Shown piece by piece: positions 11,538 through 21,605 of a DNA stretch of 64,000 bases. The position numbers were made by a program, and so were the translations under genes. Source of the DNA: Oegoconia quadripuncta (Eukaryota; Arthropoda; Insecta; Lepidoptera; Autostichidae); NCBI GenBank assembly GCA_949316235.1, contig OX438741.1, forward strand, positions 18,849,124 through 18,913,123. The letters are read 5' to 3'. The notes beneath the pieces were generated by a model that was not told the DNA's origin, searched no databases, and saw only the letters and a program-made list of their open reading frames with translations. The first letter of the stretch is position 1, and each line of letters starts with the position of its first letter.

Positions 11538-12367
11538 GTCCTGCAAAATAAATAATAGTTTTGCTGGACCATTTGTTGTGTCAGATTGACACGAGAAACA
11601 CATTAGCTCTTTAAAATTTGCTAAGTGTTCTTTTCTGTGAAATAAATAGCTCCTTTCCACGTGTTTGAAGAGTGTAGTACATACAATTGTGAAGTTGGCA
11701 CACCACCTAATGACGTCCGCAAATGACCTGTGTGTGCAGTCGTTAGTATCTCGTTAGAAAAATACAGAGCGATGTTTTTATTTTGTTTACCAGGTAAATG
11801 ATTATTTAACGAAATAAACCAACTAATTTGCAAGACGTAATATTTAATACGGGCACAATTTTACGTGTTTAGTTTATGAAGTCGACATAGAGGTGTGTCA
11901 TATATGTTTAAAGCCTTTGTCTGTCTATCTGTGTGTCAGTGTCTGGCATTGTAGCACCGAAACTAAAGCTGGTGTTTGCGAGATGATTCTTTGTCATGTT
12001 TTATGGAAATCGGGTGAATTGTTTGGAAGACATTTAACTTTAAACACAGTTGCTTTGTATACCTGGATGATATTATGTCTCTGTTTCTCGGCGTTGTCTA
12101 AATTTTCAATGTCCAACTCTATTGAATCGGTGTCGTAAGTATAAAAATCAAGGTCTATATATTTATTAAAAGAATTTATAGATTTATTCGCTGGTGGCAT
12201 TGTTGTGATGGTAAAGTTTAGCAAAATTAGTTACGGAACAGACGTTCCGGTTAATGCCCTCACAAATCTCAGTTTGAAGTTAGGTATCGGTATGTTTCGT
12301 CTGGATTTATTATTGTATTTTAAAAGATACCCAAAGGTTACAATAGTTACAATAAAAATAGTTTAGC
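11538..12367. other. Gene-free stretch
   Basis: Two overlapping open frames of 76-81 codons (about 11893-12224) have no recognisable motif. GTCTGTCTATCTGTGTGTCA near 11921 resembles words in lepidopteran repeats, but no second copy is present. Confidence 0.3.
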
Positions 12368-12668
12368 TTTTTTTTTATCCACAACGGGTAGGCACTTGAC
12401 CTCGATCACACCTGATGTGATGTGAAGATGAGGCCGAAGGTGGTAGCGTACTGACCCGGAAACCCCACATTATTTGGGGGACTGGCTATCTTATATCTGA
12501 CAACCGGAACACAACATTGCTATTAACATTGCTGTTTGGCGGCAGATTTAGATAACATGGTGGTAGCTAGCCAGGCGGACATTTAATATGCCACCAATTT
12601 GCAAAATGCCATTAATTTAATATACCACCAACAAAACCGAGTACTAAATATGTACCCCGCTGGGGATC
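12368..12668 (-). mobile_element. SINE-A copy 4, head truncated
   Basis: Reverse-oriented body and tail. It stops within the B-box arm (CCCCGCTGGGGATCC) and contains a small internal duplication of the GCCACCAAT/GCCATTAAT segment near 12588-12625. Confidence 0.9.
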
Positions 12669-13360
12669 CATCAATCGATCGATCGGGCTTTATGTCAGGA
12701 CCATTAGAAGATATTCCAGTCCAAGGGAATATGCATGACTTAGTCACTACAGTCATCCAGATAATCTAAACTAATCTTTTGCAGTGAAATGGCATATTTA
12801 TCTCTTCCGAGGCGTGGGTGGCTTTATACGATCACTTATGTATCCAACAAAATTTGTTATTTGCCTCATAAACGAAGTTCGCTATCATTTTGCACTTTAC
12901 ACCGCCTACTTAACGGCCGCTAGTATTTGATAAAACGCAAAACAAAAGTCCAGAGACACAGACTTCATAAAGGTTCATCCTACACGATCTTGTATTTTGG
13001 ATTCACTTGGTGTTGTCTCTCCACAGTCATTACTCGGTGTTAGGATTTCTCGTTTTTGGGTAAAGGGTAGTGACACTTTGCCAGAAGATCGACTGAGTGG
13101 GTACCGTCACCCTCTTCATTTATCATACTTTGATATGATGTAAACAATATCTCCATGGCATACCAGACTCCGTTTGTTTATGCCCCAACGGCGCTAGTAT
13201 TATATTTCGTACAAGCTATTGTAATCGTGAATGGGCAAACCAAATAATTATCTATTTGTGATGAGAAAAACTAAAGATTGGTTTTTGTATTGGATAAATA
13301 AGGGAATGTAGTTATTTGTATGTGGAGGTTTGTAATTGGCATTAACCAATAAGAACTCAC
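12669..13360. other. Gene-free stretch
   Basis: It begins with an ATCGATCGATCG run near 12670-12685. Otherwise no feature is supported. Confidence 0.3.
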
Positions 13361-13432
13361 TCATCTTCACTTAACATCAGGTGTGATTGATGTCAAGTAC
13401 CAAAGTACCAACCCTTTGTGCATAAAAAAAAA
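13361..13432 (+). mobile_element. SINE-A copy 5, tail only
   Basis: The last 70 bp of the family, with an 8-base duplication (AAGTACC repeated) and an A run. Confidence 0.85.
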
Positions 13433-13559
13433 GAATATTTTTAATTTTAACGAATTGGTTGCAATACTACGTAAAATATATATAAAAAAAGTAAAAAAAA
13501 TGTAAATAGCAGACTTGTGTTACTTTCCGTATACCGACCCTGTAATACGTGTGCTATAA

Positions 13560-13645
13560 TTCTATCGATCTTCAATTTTACTGTTAAAGTTAAATGTATG
13601 TGTGTGACTGGAGAAATAAATACTTAAATGGTTTATCTATCTATA
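13560..13645 (+). mobile_element. LINE-M 3' tail
   Basis: AATGTATGTGTGTGACTGG, AATAAA and GGTTTATCTATCTATA, the same ending as at 42424-42690 and 53524-53585. Confidence 0.5.
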
Positions 13646-13680
13646 AGTACCAGCTATTTTGTGTTTATGGGACGATAACG

Positions 13681-13750
13681 ACCTTGCTCGGCTTTTACTA
13701 GCAGTGTTATCCTTGATGTGCATTCGACTGTACCACTCACATATAGATTT
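13681..13750 (+). repeat. Family Z repeat, copy 1
   Basis: GGCTTTTACTAGCAGTGTTAT then CTTGA..T..ACTGTACC, matched at 47281-47350. Type unknown. Confidence 0.45.
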
Positions 13751-13849
13751 TATTAGGTATTAAGTTCTAATTTAAGCAACACAATTGTGGAGTATTAATG
13801 TGATTCGTGAGTAAACTTAAAAATGCCGAGTAAGAATTTTTTTAAACCT

Positions 13850-13965
13850 TACAGGGTGAATTACAATTCGTGTAATTCCCATTGACGCCACTCTCTTCAT
13901 CGCAAAGCACAATATTAATTACAGTAATCGTATGGGCTTGAAGAATTTTTGTTGAACACCCTGTA
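13850..13965. mobile_element. Small MITE with TACAGGGTG ends
   Basis: A 116-bp unit bounded by TACAGGGTG and CACCCTGTA. Its left arm (AATTCGTGTAATTCCCATT) matches the left arm of the larger foldback at 24191-24440, so both belong to one family. Confidence 0.6.
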
Positions 13966-15440
13966 TCTCGTAGCATATCTAAAAATACACTGCTTTTAAT
14001 ATGGTATTAAAATACAAACACTAATTGTTTATGTTTCTTATGATAATGCGGCCATAAATACCGAAAATGATGTATCTGATAAATAATTTGTACATTTTAT
14101 AGTTTACAAAATGTAAACATATTGGTGTTAGGTGTATACGCGGTGTTGTAGGGCAATGAAATATTATAGGTGCGCACCAATGATCGGCTGTGCTTTACTC
14201 AACGCGACGGTGTGAATATTGATACTAACTTGACAAATGGCTAAAATATCTTTTATTTCAATTAAATCAAAACAAAACAACCGCATCCACATTCTCAAGC
14301 ACAACATTATTACAGTCGATCCTTTCTTTTTCCGTTACATTACATTAGCAAAAAAACATTTTTGTTTGTTTTTTGGTGTAATCTATACTGAGACTATTGT
14401 AGTCAGGGCTGCTACTGATCTGTATCAAATAACAGAATTTTATTTTATTTACTTATTTTATATTTCGAAGGGAGTATTACACATAAGCGCATAAACCCCT
14501 CCCCCCGTTCCAGTTCCATAGCGAAAGATAAGAGAAATAATGAAATTAACAACACCGGCACATTATTGGCGTTTGAGCTTGCAACACTGCATCTGTGAAC
14601 CCCTATCAACTGTCCAGTGGTTATATTTATATTTGTCTTCGTATTTCTGTCTGGCGGTCTCACAAACTCCGACGGACGTGCCAAATTGCCTATTTATAAT
14701 TCAGTGGCGCCAAACTCAGGGTTACGCTTCGGTGAACTTCATGACTTCCTAACCTGACCCCACAAGATGAGAAAATCTAGCTGTAGAAGAAAATACGTTC
14801 TTTATTTTAATTTACAAAACTTTACAAATACAGTGTCAAAAAGTACAATAAGTGTTAATGTGATGGGTGAGCTTCTTTTATGTCGCAAATTGACTCGAAT
14901 TTAGGAGTAATTTTGGACAATTTTAACCTTAATTCTGAGCAGCCGCCATTAGGTAAATTTTGTCGCAAATCCGCACTGTCAAATAGCGTACCATGCGTTG
15001 AGTAACATTATCCTAACCTATTCCTACATTATGTTTGCAATGTCGCGATGTTTGGACATGTTTTGCTTCAATCATATTGTGTCGTTCCTGGGATAGAAGA
15101 AGAATCCAACCCGATACAGATAGACAAACAGACAGATAAACCGATAGATAGAAAACTATAGTTTCTATACCTAATTACTGCGGCATCTTAAAAAATACCC
15201 GAAGCAAATCACAAAATTAGTGTCCTATACTAGTTGCTATCCTGGATATCTTTCCAGTTTCATTATATAAATCGGTCACCCATGTATTTATTAGCGTTTC
15301 TTTAACTTTGATTGTCTCGTTTCCACGCCGGCCGGCATCGCTTTGACATAATAACATGAATACTGGCACATAATCTCAAACGAGTTATCCTTAAGGCAGG
15401 CTAATCATTAACCATACGTGGATATTATAACGTTCAAGGG
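13966..15440. other. Gene-free stretch
   Basis: Several open frames of 70-85 codons between 14237 and 14752 lack recognisable motifs. No repeat family was identified. Confidence 0.3.
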
Positions 15441-15455
15441 GACCCGTGGGCGGGG

Positions 15456-15500
15456 CATATAACGAGCGGTTGATTCAACACATCGGCTCGTGCGCAGTAT
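15456..15500 (+). promoter_or_regulatory. Possible core promoter
   Basis: CATATAA at 15456-15462 inside a GC-richer patch (GTGGGCGGGGCATATAACG), with CAGT, the core of an arthropod initiator, about 37 bp downstream at 15495. Spacing is slightly long for TATA to initiator. It is weak evidence on its own. Confidence 0.2.
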
Positions 15501-15718
15501 TCCTTATCTGAGCGATGAATAAAAAACTAAACATCTGTTCAAGAGGCAAGCAGACAATTGAGACGCAATTCTTTTTTGTTCGCAATTTTATATGGATTGT
15601 GTTAGAAACGCGGTTTTTTTTATATATTGGTTATGAATCCGAATCACACGCAATTTAGAACATTGTTATTTAGTAGTGCCGCAAGTACGACGATCGTAAT
15701 ACTTCCAGCCTGTGTAGC

Positions 15719-15922
15719 ATGATATCGTTTGCGACGAAGGAGATAGTGAAGCGAATGAGCAGGATAAATATTATCTCACGCGACATAAAAGTTTATCGCG
15801 CATGTCAGGCTAAGGGGGCTGTAGTGTCAGTTGACCGCGAGACTCATCAGAAATATGAACACAGCGAGACCAGCTTACAGTATATACCGGATGAGTTTTT
15901 TTATAAAAATAGGGCATATTAG
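15719..15922 (+). CDS. Hypothetical 67-codon ORF or exon
   Basis: An open frame of 67 codons, rich in charged residues, with no family I recognise. What makes it worth listing is that its end coincides with a near-consensus splice donor: the last bases AG are followed by GTAAGT at 15923, so the apparent stop would be spliced away if this were an exon. A possible TATA element lies about 260 bp upstream, but earlier ATGs occur in between, which weakens the case. It could equally be chance. No homologous acceptor or second exon can be pointed to. Confidence 0.2.
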   Translation: MISFATKEIVKRMSRINIISRDIKVYRACQAKGAVVSVDRETHQKYEHSETSLQYIPDEFFYKNRAY

Positions 15923-15982
15923 GTAAGTGAAATAGAAGGTATTGGCATAGGAAGTTGTTCTTTTTTCAAAACCATCTTCGAG

Positions 15983-16140
15983 TAAATAAATAAATACTTC
16001 GGACACTTACGACAAATCATCTAGTCACCAAACTAAGTAAAGCTTGTGCTATGGAAACTAGATAACGGATAAACATACATAAATATTTATATAAATATCC
16101 ATGACTCGGGAATAAATGTTTGTATTCACCACACAAACAT
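15983..16140 (-). mobile_element. SINE-B, head replaced by a microsatellite
   Basis: The reverse-oriented body is intact from the AT-rich end up to CACACAAACAT. At the point where the head should continue, the sequence passes into the CCATCTAT array. Confidence 0.85.
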
Positions 16141-16478
16141 CCATCTATCCATCTATCCATCTATCCATCTATCCATCTATCCATCTATCCATCTATCCAT
16201 CTATCCATCTATCCATCTATCCATCTATCCATCTATCCATCTATCCATCTATCCATCTATCCATCTATCCATCTATCCATCTATCCATCTATCCATCTAT
16301 CCATCTATCCATCTATCCATCTATCCATCTATCCATCTATCCATCTATCCATCTATCCATCTATCCATCTATCCATCTATCCATCTATCCATCTATCCAT
16401 ATATCCATCTATCCATCTATCCATCTATCCTTCTATTCATCTATCCATCTAGCCATCTATCCCTCTATCCATCTATCT
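16138..16478. repeat. (CCATCTAT)n microsatellite, about 42 units
   Basis: An 8-bp unit repeated almost perfectly for about 340 bp, with variants accumulating in the last 90 bp. An 8-bp unit read in three frames gives a repeating octapeptide of Ser-Ile-Tyr-Pro-Ser-Ile-His-Leu type. Those open frames are artefacts. Confidence 0.97.
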
Positions 16479-16911
16479 TTTGTAGATTATATGTTATGTT
16501 CACCACAAATACATTCATTTAGTTTTAGACTAGGTTCAAGTCTTAATCGATTGATTAACTCTATAGCTATAAGGCTATAAAGTAAACAGTTATGGCAACT
16601 TTGTTATAGTTTAAGTTGTAATTGTAATTGAACAAGATTATAGGATGGGTTAAATCAGTACCGAGTTCGAGAGAGACACAATCGCAGGCAAGAACGGGAT
16701 ATGAAATTTGATGGGCCATCATTATTTTACGAGCGACTTTACAAGCGTCTGTAATAATTTTCTACTACAGTTGGTTGGATTCGTCATTTGCATTTTATCA
16801 GCTGCCGTTTCGGATTTGTGTGTGCTGAATATAGGCCGCCCCCATGAATTATTAGTCATTTTTTTTTATTTTACTTAATGTTTGATTTTGTCTTTTTTGT
16901 GTGCGGATAAA

Positions 16912-16955
16912 GCAATAAATAAATATAAATATTTCGGTAATTTACATCAATCATA
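16912..16955 (-). mobile_element. SINE-B end fragment
   Basis: AATAAATATAAATATTTCGG then TTTACATCAATCAT, the reverse-oriented terminal 40 bp of SINE-B. Confidence 0.5.
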
Positions 16956-17046
16956 ACATAACATGACATAACCGTAATTAAAGCTATTAAGATTGCATTT
17001 ATAATTTTTAGGTAAGATATTATTTATAAGCTTTTAGGCTACTCGA

Positions 17047-17133
17047 GTCCCCACCCCTCTGTGGGATCAGCGTGGTGGACTATTGCCCATTCTCTTCCTC
17101 ATATATGAGGGAAGGCCCATATTCCTGTGGGAT
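17047..17133 (+). mobile_element. SINE-C fragment
   Basis: AGTCCCCACCC..TGGGATCAGCGTGGTGGACTAT, then ATGAGGGAAGGCCCATATTC, which is the distal third of SINE-C. The TGTTTACGGGCTGATG end is missing. Confidence 0.7.
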
Positions 17134-17193
17134 AAGAACAAGAATAAGAAAACTTTATTTGATCTATTTAGCGACACATTATACAATACATTT

Positions 17194-18285
17194 ATTTTTT
17201 TTATGCATAACGGGTTGGTACTTGACCTCAATCACACCTGATGTTAAGTGAAGATGAGGTCGAAGATGGAAGCGTACTGACCCGGAAACCCCAACACATT
17301 TGGGGGACTGGCTATCTTATCTCTGACAACCGGAACACGACAATGCTATTAACATTGCTGCTTGGCGGCAGATTTAGATAAGATGGTGGTAGCTAGCCAG
17401 GCGAACAGAGATGTACAAAATACCCTGTACAAAGTATCTGCAATACAAAATGCAAGATACTTTTAAATAAAGTATTTCAGATACCAGATACAAAATACTT
17501 TCGAGAATAGTATCTGAAATACTAAATACCAAATACGTATCTTCTAAATACTTCTTAAGATACAAATACTTTTGTAAGAAAACAAGATTTTATTTTAATG
17601 AATTCTAAGTTTATTTTTCTTAATTGACATAACACGAGCATAACACGATAACATAACACACACGTTACATAACATAACACGATTTATTCGTAAATAACTT
17701 AATGTTATTTACGTATGTAAATAACTTAACATTAAGTTATTTACGAATTATTCGTAAATAACTTAATGTAATGTAATATATACAAAAAGGCGGTCATCTT
17801 CTCAAATGAAATTACATTTCAGTTTTTTTTTTTTTAATTGTTTGGCTCGCACGACTTGTGCATTTGCCACATCTTGTATAGATACAGGCCAGTGCAGTGC
17901 AAAGAAAGAGTCGCCATCTACCAATGTGATGTTGGACTAATAATGACATGCTCAATTTTACGCATTTATTTTATATATTTCTACTAATATATTACTAAAA
18001 GTATTTTATCAGAAAAAGTATTTATAAAATACTAAGATACCAAACAAAATATATTTAAATACAAGATACAAAATGATTTTTTAAAAAGTATTTTAGATAC
18101 AAAATGAAAATTCGTATCTTGCATCTTGTATCTGTATTTCAGATACTTGTATCTTAGATAAGTCACACCTCTGCAGGCGAACATTTAAAATGCCCTACCA
18201 CCAACCAAACCGAGTACTTAAACATGTACCCCGCTGGGGATCGAACCCGCGACCTCCGAATCGTACCCCAATGTTGTTTACATTG
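17194..18285 (-). mobile_element. SINE-A copy 6, split by a hAT-like MITE
   Basis: Two halves, 17194-17405 and 18174-18285, join to give a normal reverse-oriented SINE-A once the insert and one copy of the 8-bp duplication CAGGCGAA are removed. The B box is intact; the head is cut just before the A box. Confidence 0.93.
17406..18173. mobile_element. hAT-like non-autonomous element, 768 bp
   Basis: The ends are CAGAGATGT and CACACCTCTG, inverted relatives of the hAT-type terminus CAGAGGTG. It is flanked by an exact 8-bp duplication, CAGGCGAA (17398-17405 and 18174-18181), the hallmark of hAT. The interior carries many ATACAAAATAC/GTATTTTAGAT words in both orientations toward both ends, a central palindrome of TTCGTAAATAACTTAATG and its complement (17686-17770), and no transposase frame. 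Confidence 0.9.
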
Positions 18286-18408
18286 TTACCTATGTACTAA
18301 GCACAACATGGAAATGTGGATGTTTACGGGCTGATGAGGAGACTTCTCGAGAGCAGTTCGCAGAGATTTTTTTGATTTATTCTGTATTTAAAAATAAATC
18401 TTAATCCA

Positions 18409-18685
18409 AGACGACCTGTTTGGTGTAGTGGTTAGAAACGCTGACTGCTATACCAAAAGGTCGCGGGTTCGAGTCCCGCTCGGGACATATGTTTGTATGA
18501 TGAATAGGGACATGTGTACCTGAGTTATGGATGTGTTTCATTTATAAATGTATTTATTAACAAAAAGAAATGTATTTGTGCAGTATATCAACCATCTAGT
18601 ATCCATAATACAAGCCTAGTTGCTTAGTGTGGAACTAAATGGCTGTGTGTGTGTCCGAGGATATTTATTTTATTTATCAAATGAG
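18409..18685 (+). mobile_element. SINE-B, second subfamily, full length
   Basis: Head GACCTGTTTGGTGTAGTGGT, B box GGTTCGAGTCCCGCTCGGGA, body CTAGTTGCTTAGTGTGGAAC, and an AT-rich end. A tRNA gene is excluded because the head continues into the SINE body. Confidence 0.88.
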
Positions 18686-18999
18686 AGTTTACAAACTTTG
18701 CAATAGACGGCCACTATATTTCTCTAATCAAATCTACTTCAACTATTTGTAACTTATCATAACAGCAAATTGTTGTTAAATACGGTCACAATTTGGCGAT
18801 CAGTGACCCTCACTTTTTCATACGACCAAGGTTAACTCCTTTGGAATTCCTTTTGATTGATAGTGGTATTTAAATTGGTAGTGAATAATTAACAATGTTG
18901 CCTTCTAGCTACTTAGTGTCACATTAATTACCATTTAATTTAATTGCTGTAAGTGTAAGAAATATAAAAAAAGTCGTACTAAACAAAAGCGAGTTTTCT

Positions 19000-19104
19000 T
19001 TTATGAACGCATCTCACCTGATGGAAAGTAACGATGTGGTCGAAGAAGATAAGATTTGCCTATTCACCCTGCTCTTGAAGATGCCAAGATTGTAGGGTTC
19101 CATA
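19000..19104 (-). mobile_element. LINE-K 3' end fragment
   Basis: Read in reverse it has the CTTCAAGAGCAGGGTGAAT, ACCACATCGTTACTTTCCAT and CAGGTGAGAT blocks of LINE-K (full tail at 46341-46629). Confidence 0.7.
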
Positions 19105-19165
19105 CCCTTTCTGTTCGCATTATGAATGAAGAGTCGATGCTCGGTATGTTAACTACATAGTACGG

Positions 19166-19405
19166 GTGACTACGCCTAGTAGTGACGATGAAATGGTGAT
19201 GATGGAACAAGGAGAGATGTTTTTAAGTATATCTATTGAAAATGGCAACCCCTTAGAAACTGATAATGAAAATATTATCCAGATATATCTTCGAAGATAT
19301 CTATCTAGAGCGTTTCCATATCGGTGTGGTTGTTTTGACGCTACAATGTCAGAGACAGATAGATATGTTCAAACTTATGGTACTTTTTTTTTCGTCGGGC
19401 GTTAA
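19166..19405 (+). CDS. Unrecognised 79-codon ORF
   Basis: Open for 79 codons, acidic in its first half (many Asp, Glu, Met), with no motif I recognise. It lies between LINE-K fragments with no splice or promoter context. Most likely it is a random frame. Confidence 0.1.
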   Translation: MTTPSSDDEMVMMEQGEMFLSISIENGNPLETDNENIIQIYLRRYLSRAFPYRCGCFDATMSETDRYVQTYGTFFFVGR

Positions 19406-19740
19406 AAGTACATCCTAGTCACAACATACAGCACATACTTACTTCTTATTTAACTGGGATTCGAAGTAGCAACGCCAGGTAAAAACACTACACCATAGTC
19501 GTTATGTATATACCTCGGGTCGTAGTTTTTGAATTATGTGTATAAGTTATTACTATTACAGCTGTGTTGTGCTTATAGCAAAGAACGCCATTACGTGTTG
19601 ATGGTGTACCCAAAAAGGTTGATGTGCATTTGGGTTAACGGTTACATTTTTGTGGTTGCAAGCTTTCTAATGTATTTGTAACAAACTTTACTGTTTCGGT
19701 AATAAATATTTTTTATACTAACGTACAAAACGTAACCGAT

Positions 19741-19880
19741 GTACTTTTTTTTTTATTTTATTAAAAACTGGTTTCGCGTTTGACTACAATCTCACTTGAT
19801 GGAAAGTGACGATGTAGCCGAAAATGTATCACGCGCATGTCTATTCACTCTAGACTTGAAGATCCCAAGGTTGTAAGTGT
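19741..19880 (-). mobile_element. LINE-K 3' end fragment
   Basis: Reverse-oriented. It is near-identical to the start of the 46341-46629 copy (AACTGGTTTCGCGTTTGAC, GACGATGTAGCCGAA, CTTGAAGATCCCAAGGTTGT) and then ends abruptly at GTGTC. Confidence 0.85.
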
Positions 19881-20097
19881 CTTATGTGATTTCTTTTCTC
19901 CAAAGAATTCCTTGAAAAAGACTCCCTTAACAAAAGCGTTTTAGACAGAAACCATACAGACCATTCTAACCCCGGAAGAAAAACGAGGTTTGACGGTGAT
20001 TTGTGTGTGTCGTACTTACCTACGCAAACATTAAAATAACGTTTGGAGACCAATAGTGTGTTTATTAGGTGTTTAATAATGTTTAAAAGTGTCCGAC

Positions 20098-20412
20098 ACC
20101 ACCACGCGACTCGTCATCATCAGTCCTCTGCAGGCATCACACTGCAGGGATATAGACCTTCCCTCATATTGAGGGAGTATGGGCCATAGTCCGCCACGCT
20201 GGCCCAGTGCGGGTTGGGGACTTCACATGTCTTCGATTTTTTTTTTATTTCTCGGGCATGTAGATTTCGTCACGATGTTTTCCTTCACCATTTAAGAGCA
20301 AACGTATAAATGCACATAAGTAAATAATTTAAATTTAAAACTCATTGGTACATGGCTTGCCTGGGGATCGAACCTGGACCTCCCAAATTAGGAGACTCCA
20401 CTGACCACGCGA
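20098..20412 (-). mobile_element. SINE-C, full length
   Basis: Read in reverse: a head with B box (GGTTCGATCCCCAGGCAAGCC), body (GAAAACATCGTGACGAAAT), a second half (GAAGTCCCCAACCCGCACTG, ATGAGGGAAGGTCTATATCC) and (GATGAT)n end. The 10-bp word CCACGCGACT occurs at both edges and may be a target duplication or part of the head. Confidence 0.88.
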
Positions 20413-21048
20413 CTAAAAGTCAGCAATTTATCGACGTTTTGGCCAACAGCGCTCCGTGTCTATGACCGTAACCGTAATATGTTTATTACCTACTTAAAAC
20501 AGTTGTACGACGAAAATATATGGGCCTTTCTCTGTAAAGTCTAAAATCGCAGTCCCTCCCAATTTTTTCCCACTAAACGTTTATATTTTTATTTAAAGTC
20601 TATTGCATATGATAAAACCTTATCTATTCTCGTCAGCGAACTACTTATTAAGTGATAATTAGAACATTTGATTCATTTTGTGGCCTTTCAAACCCCTTGA
20701 AAAACAGTACCCTGGCGTGTCCTCTACCCCAGAAATGCAAGTTCAACCAAACATATTTTCTCGAGATTTTTGTATTGCGTTATTTGAATTGTACCTATTT
20801 AAACTATGACCTTGAGCATTTATTTATAATATATAATAGTGGTTATTATTACTTTTTAGATATTTTAAACTAACACTTCAATCTTGTCCTTAGTTATTGA
20901 AAACAGTCCCCTGCGGCAATTTTGAATTTGCACCAAAAATTATTATTCTATGGTAGAGGTTGTTTCTTGCGTGAAATGAAACGCAACAGGCTTGAAGTTC
21001 GTCCATACGTAGAGTAATGCGAGCAGGCGCCATGTTGTTTACAGTTAA

Positions 21049-21053
21049 ATCAG
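21049..21053 (+). promoter_or_regulatory. Possible initiator of the TIR-element gene
   Basis: TCAGT, the arthropod initiator core, lies about 50 bp upstream of a strong splice donor in a locally GC-rich patch (20980-21100). There is no clear TATA box. Confidence 0.25.
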
Positions 21054-21103
21054 TGCTTGTTGGTGAACCACGTGTCGGGGCTGCTTAGACAACCAGTCCT
21101 CTG

Positions 21104-21563
21104 GTAAGTTATATATTTTTTTGTTTTTACTATTTACTTTTAATAAATTTATGCACAAATTGCTAAGTGATGACTTTTTACAACAGTGACCGTTAATTCA
21201 TGATAGAATCAAGAATTAAATAGATTCAAAGAATTTCATGCAAAAATAACAGTCCCCTGGAGACAGTCCCCTGGTTCATAATGATACAGGGGACTGTTTA
21301 ATGTATCAGGGGACTGACAACGTACATGGACGGCTGGTTAATTTAGTGGATAGAGTGACCATTACTTCGAAACTAATGGTTGCTGCTTTGAATCCCACTA
21401 GGGGTAAATGTTTGTGTGATGAATACGAACATTTATCCCGTATAATTATTGATATTAATGTATGTGTATGTGTTTTCTAGTATTCATAGCACAGGCTGGT
21501 TAGTTATTATGGGATTAATTGATGTAAGTGTCCAAATATTTATGATTATTATTGTCTTTTCAG
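21104..21563 (+). other. Predicted intron in the TIR-element gene
   Basis: Donor CTG|GTAAGT at 21103/21104 and acceptor TTGTCTTTTCAG ending at 21563, just upstream of the first ATGs. The 460-bp intron holds four of the seven CAGTCCCCTG motifs and a SINE-B whose 3' end reaches within about 15 bp of the acceptor. Confidence 0.5.
21329..21548 (+). mobile_element. SINE-B inside the intron
   Basis: A diverged head (GGTTAATTTAGTGGATAGAG), a B-box arm with changes (TTTGAATCCCACTAGGGG), then a typical body (TGTTTGTGTGATGAATACGA) and ATTT-rich end. It inserted into the TIR element and so is younger than it. Confidence 0.82.
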
Positions 21564-21605
21564 ATGATTATACATGATGCCGCCTAAAAAAAGAGTAAAT
21601 TAAGT

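Noticed and set aside
16138..16478. CRISPR-like array
   Set aside because: Uninterrupted 8-bp tandem units with no spacers, in a eukaryotic context.
16116..16580. 154-codon repetitive ORF
   Set aside because: An 8-bp repeat is open in several frames at once; it is a microsatellite artefact, not a repeat protein.
18412..18490. tRNA-gene-like segment with A and B boxes
   Set aside because: It continues into the SINE-B body, as do all other tRNA-like heads here (for example 8723, 29502, 34196). No cloverleaf with an independent acceptor stem was found.
20098..20412. Use of CCACGCGACT at both SINE-C edges as a definite target duplication
   Set aside because: The right-hand copy may be part of the SINE head itself, so it is reported only as possible.
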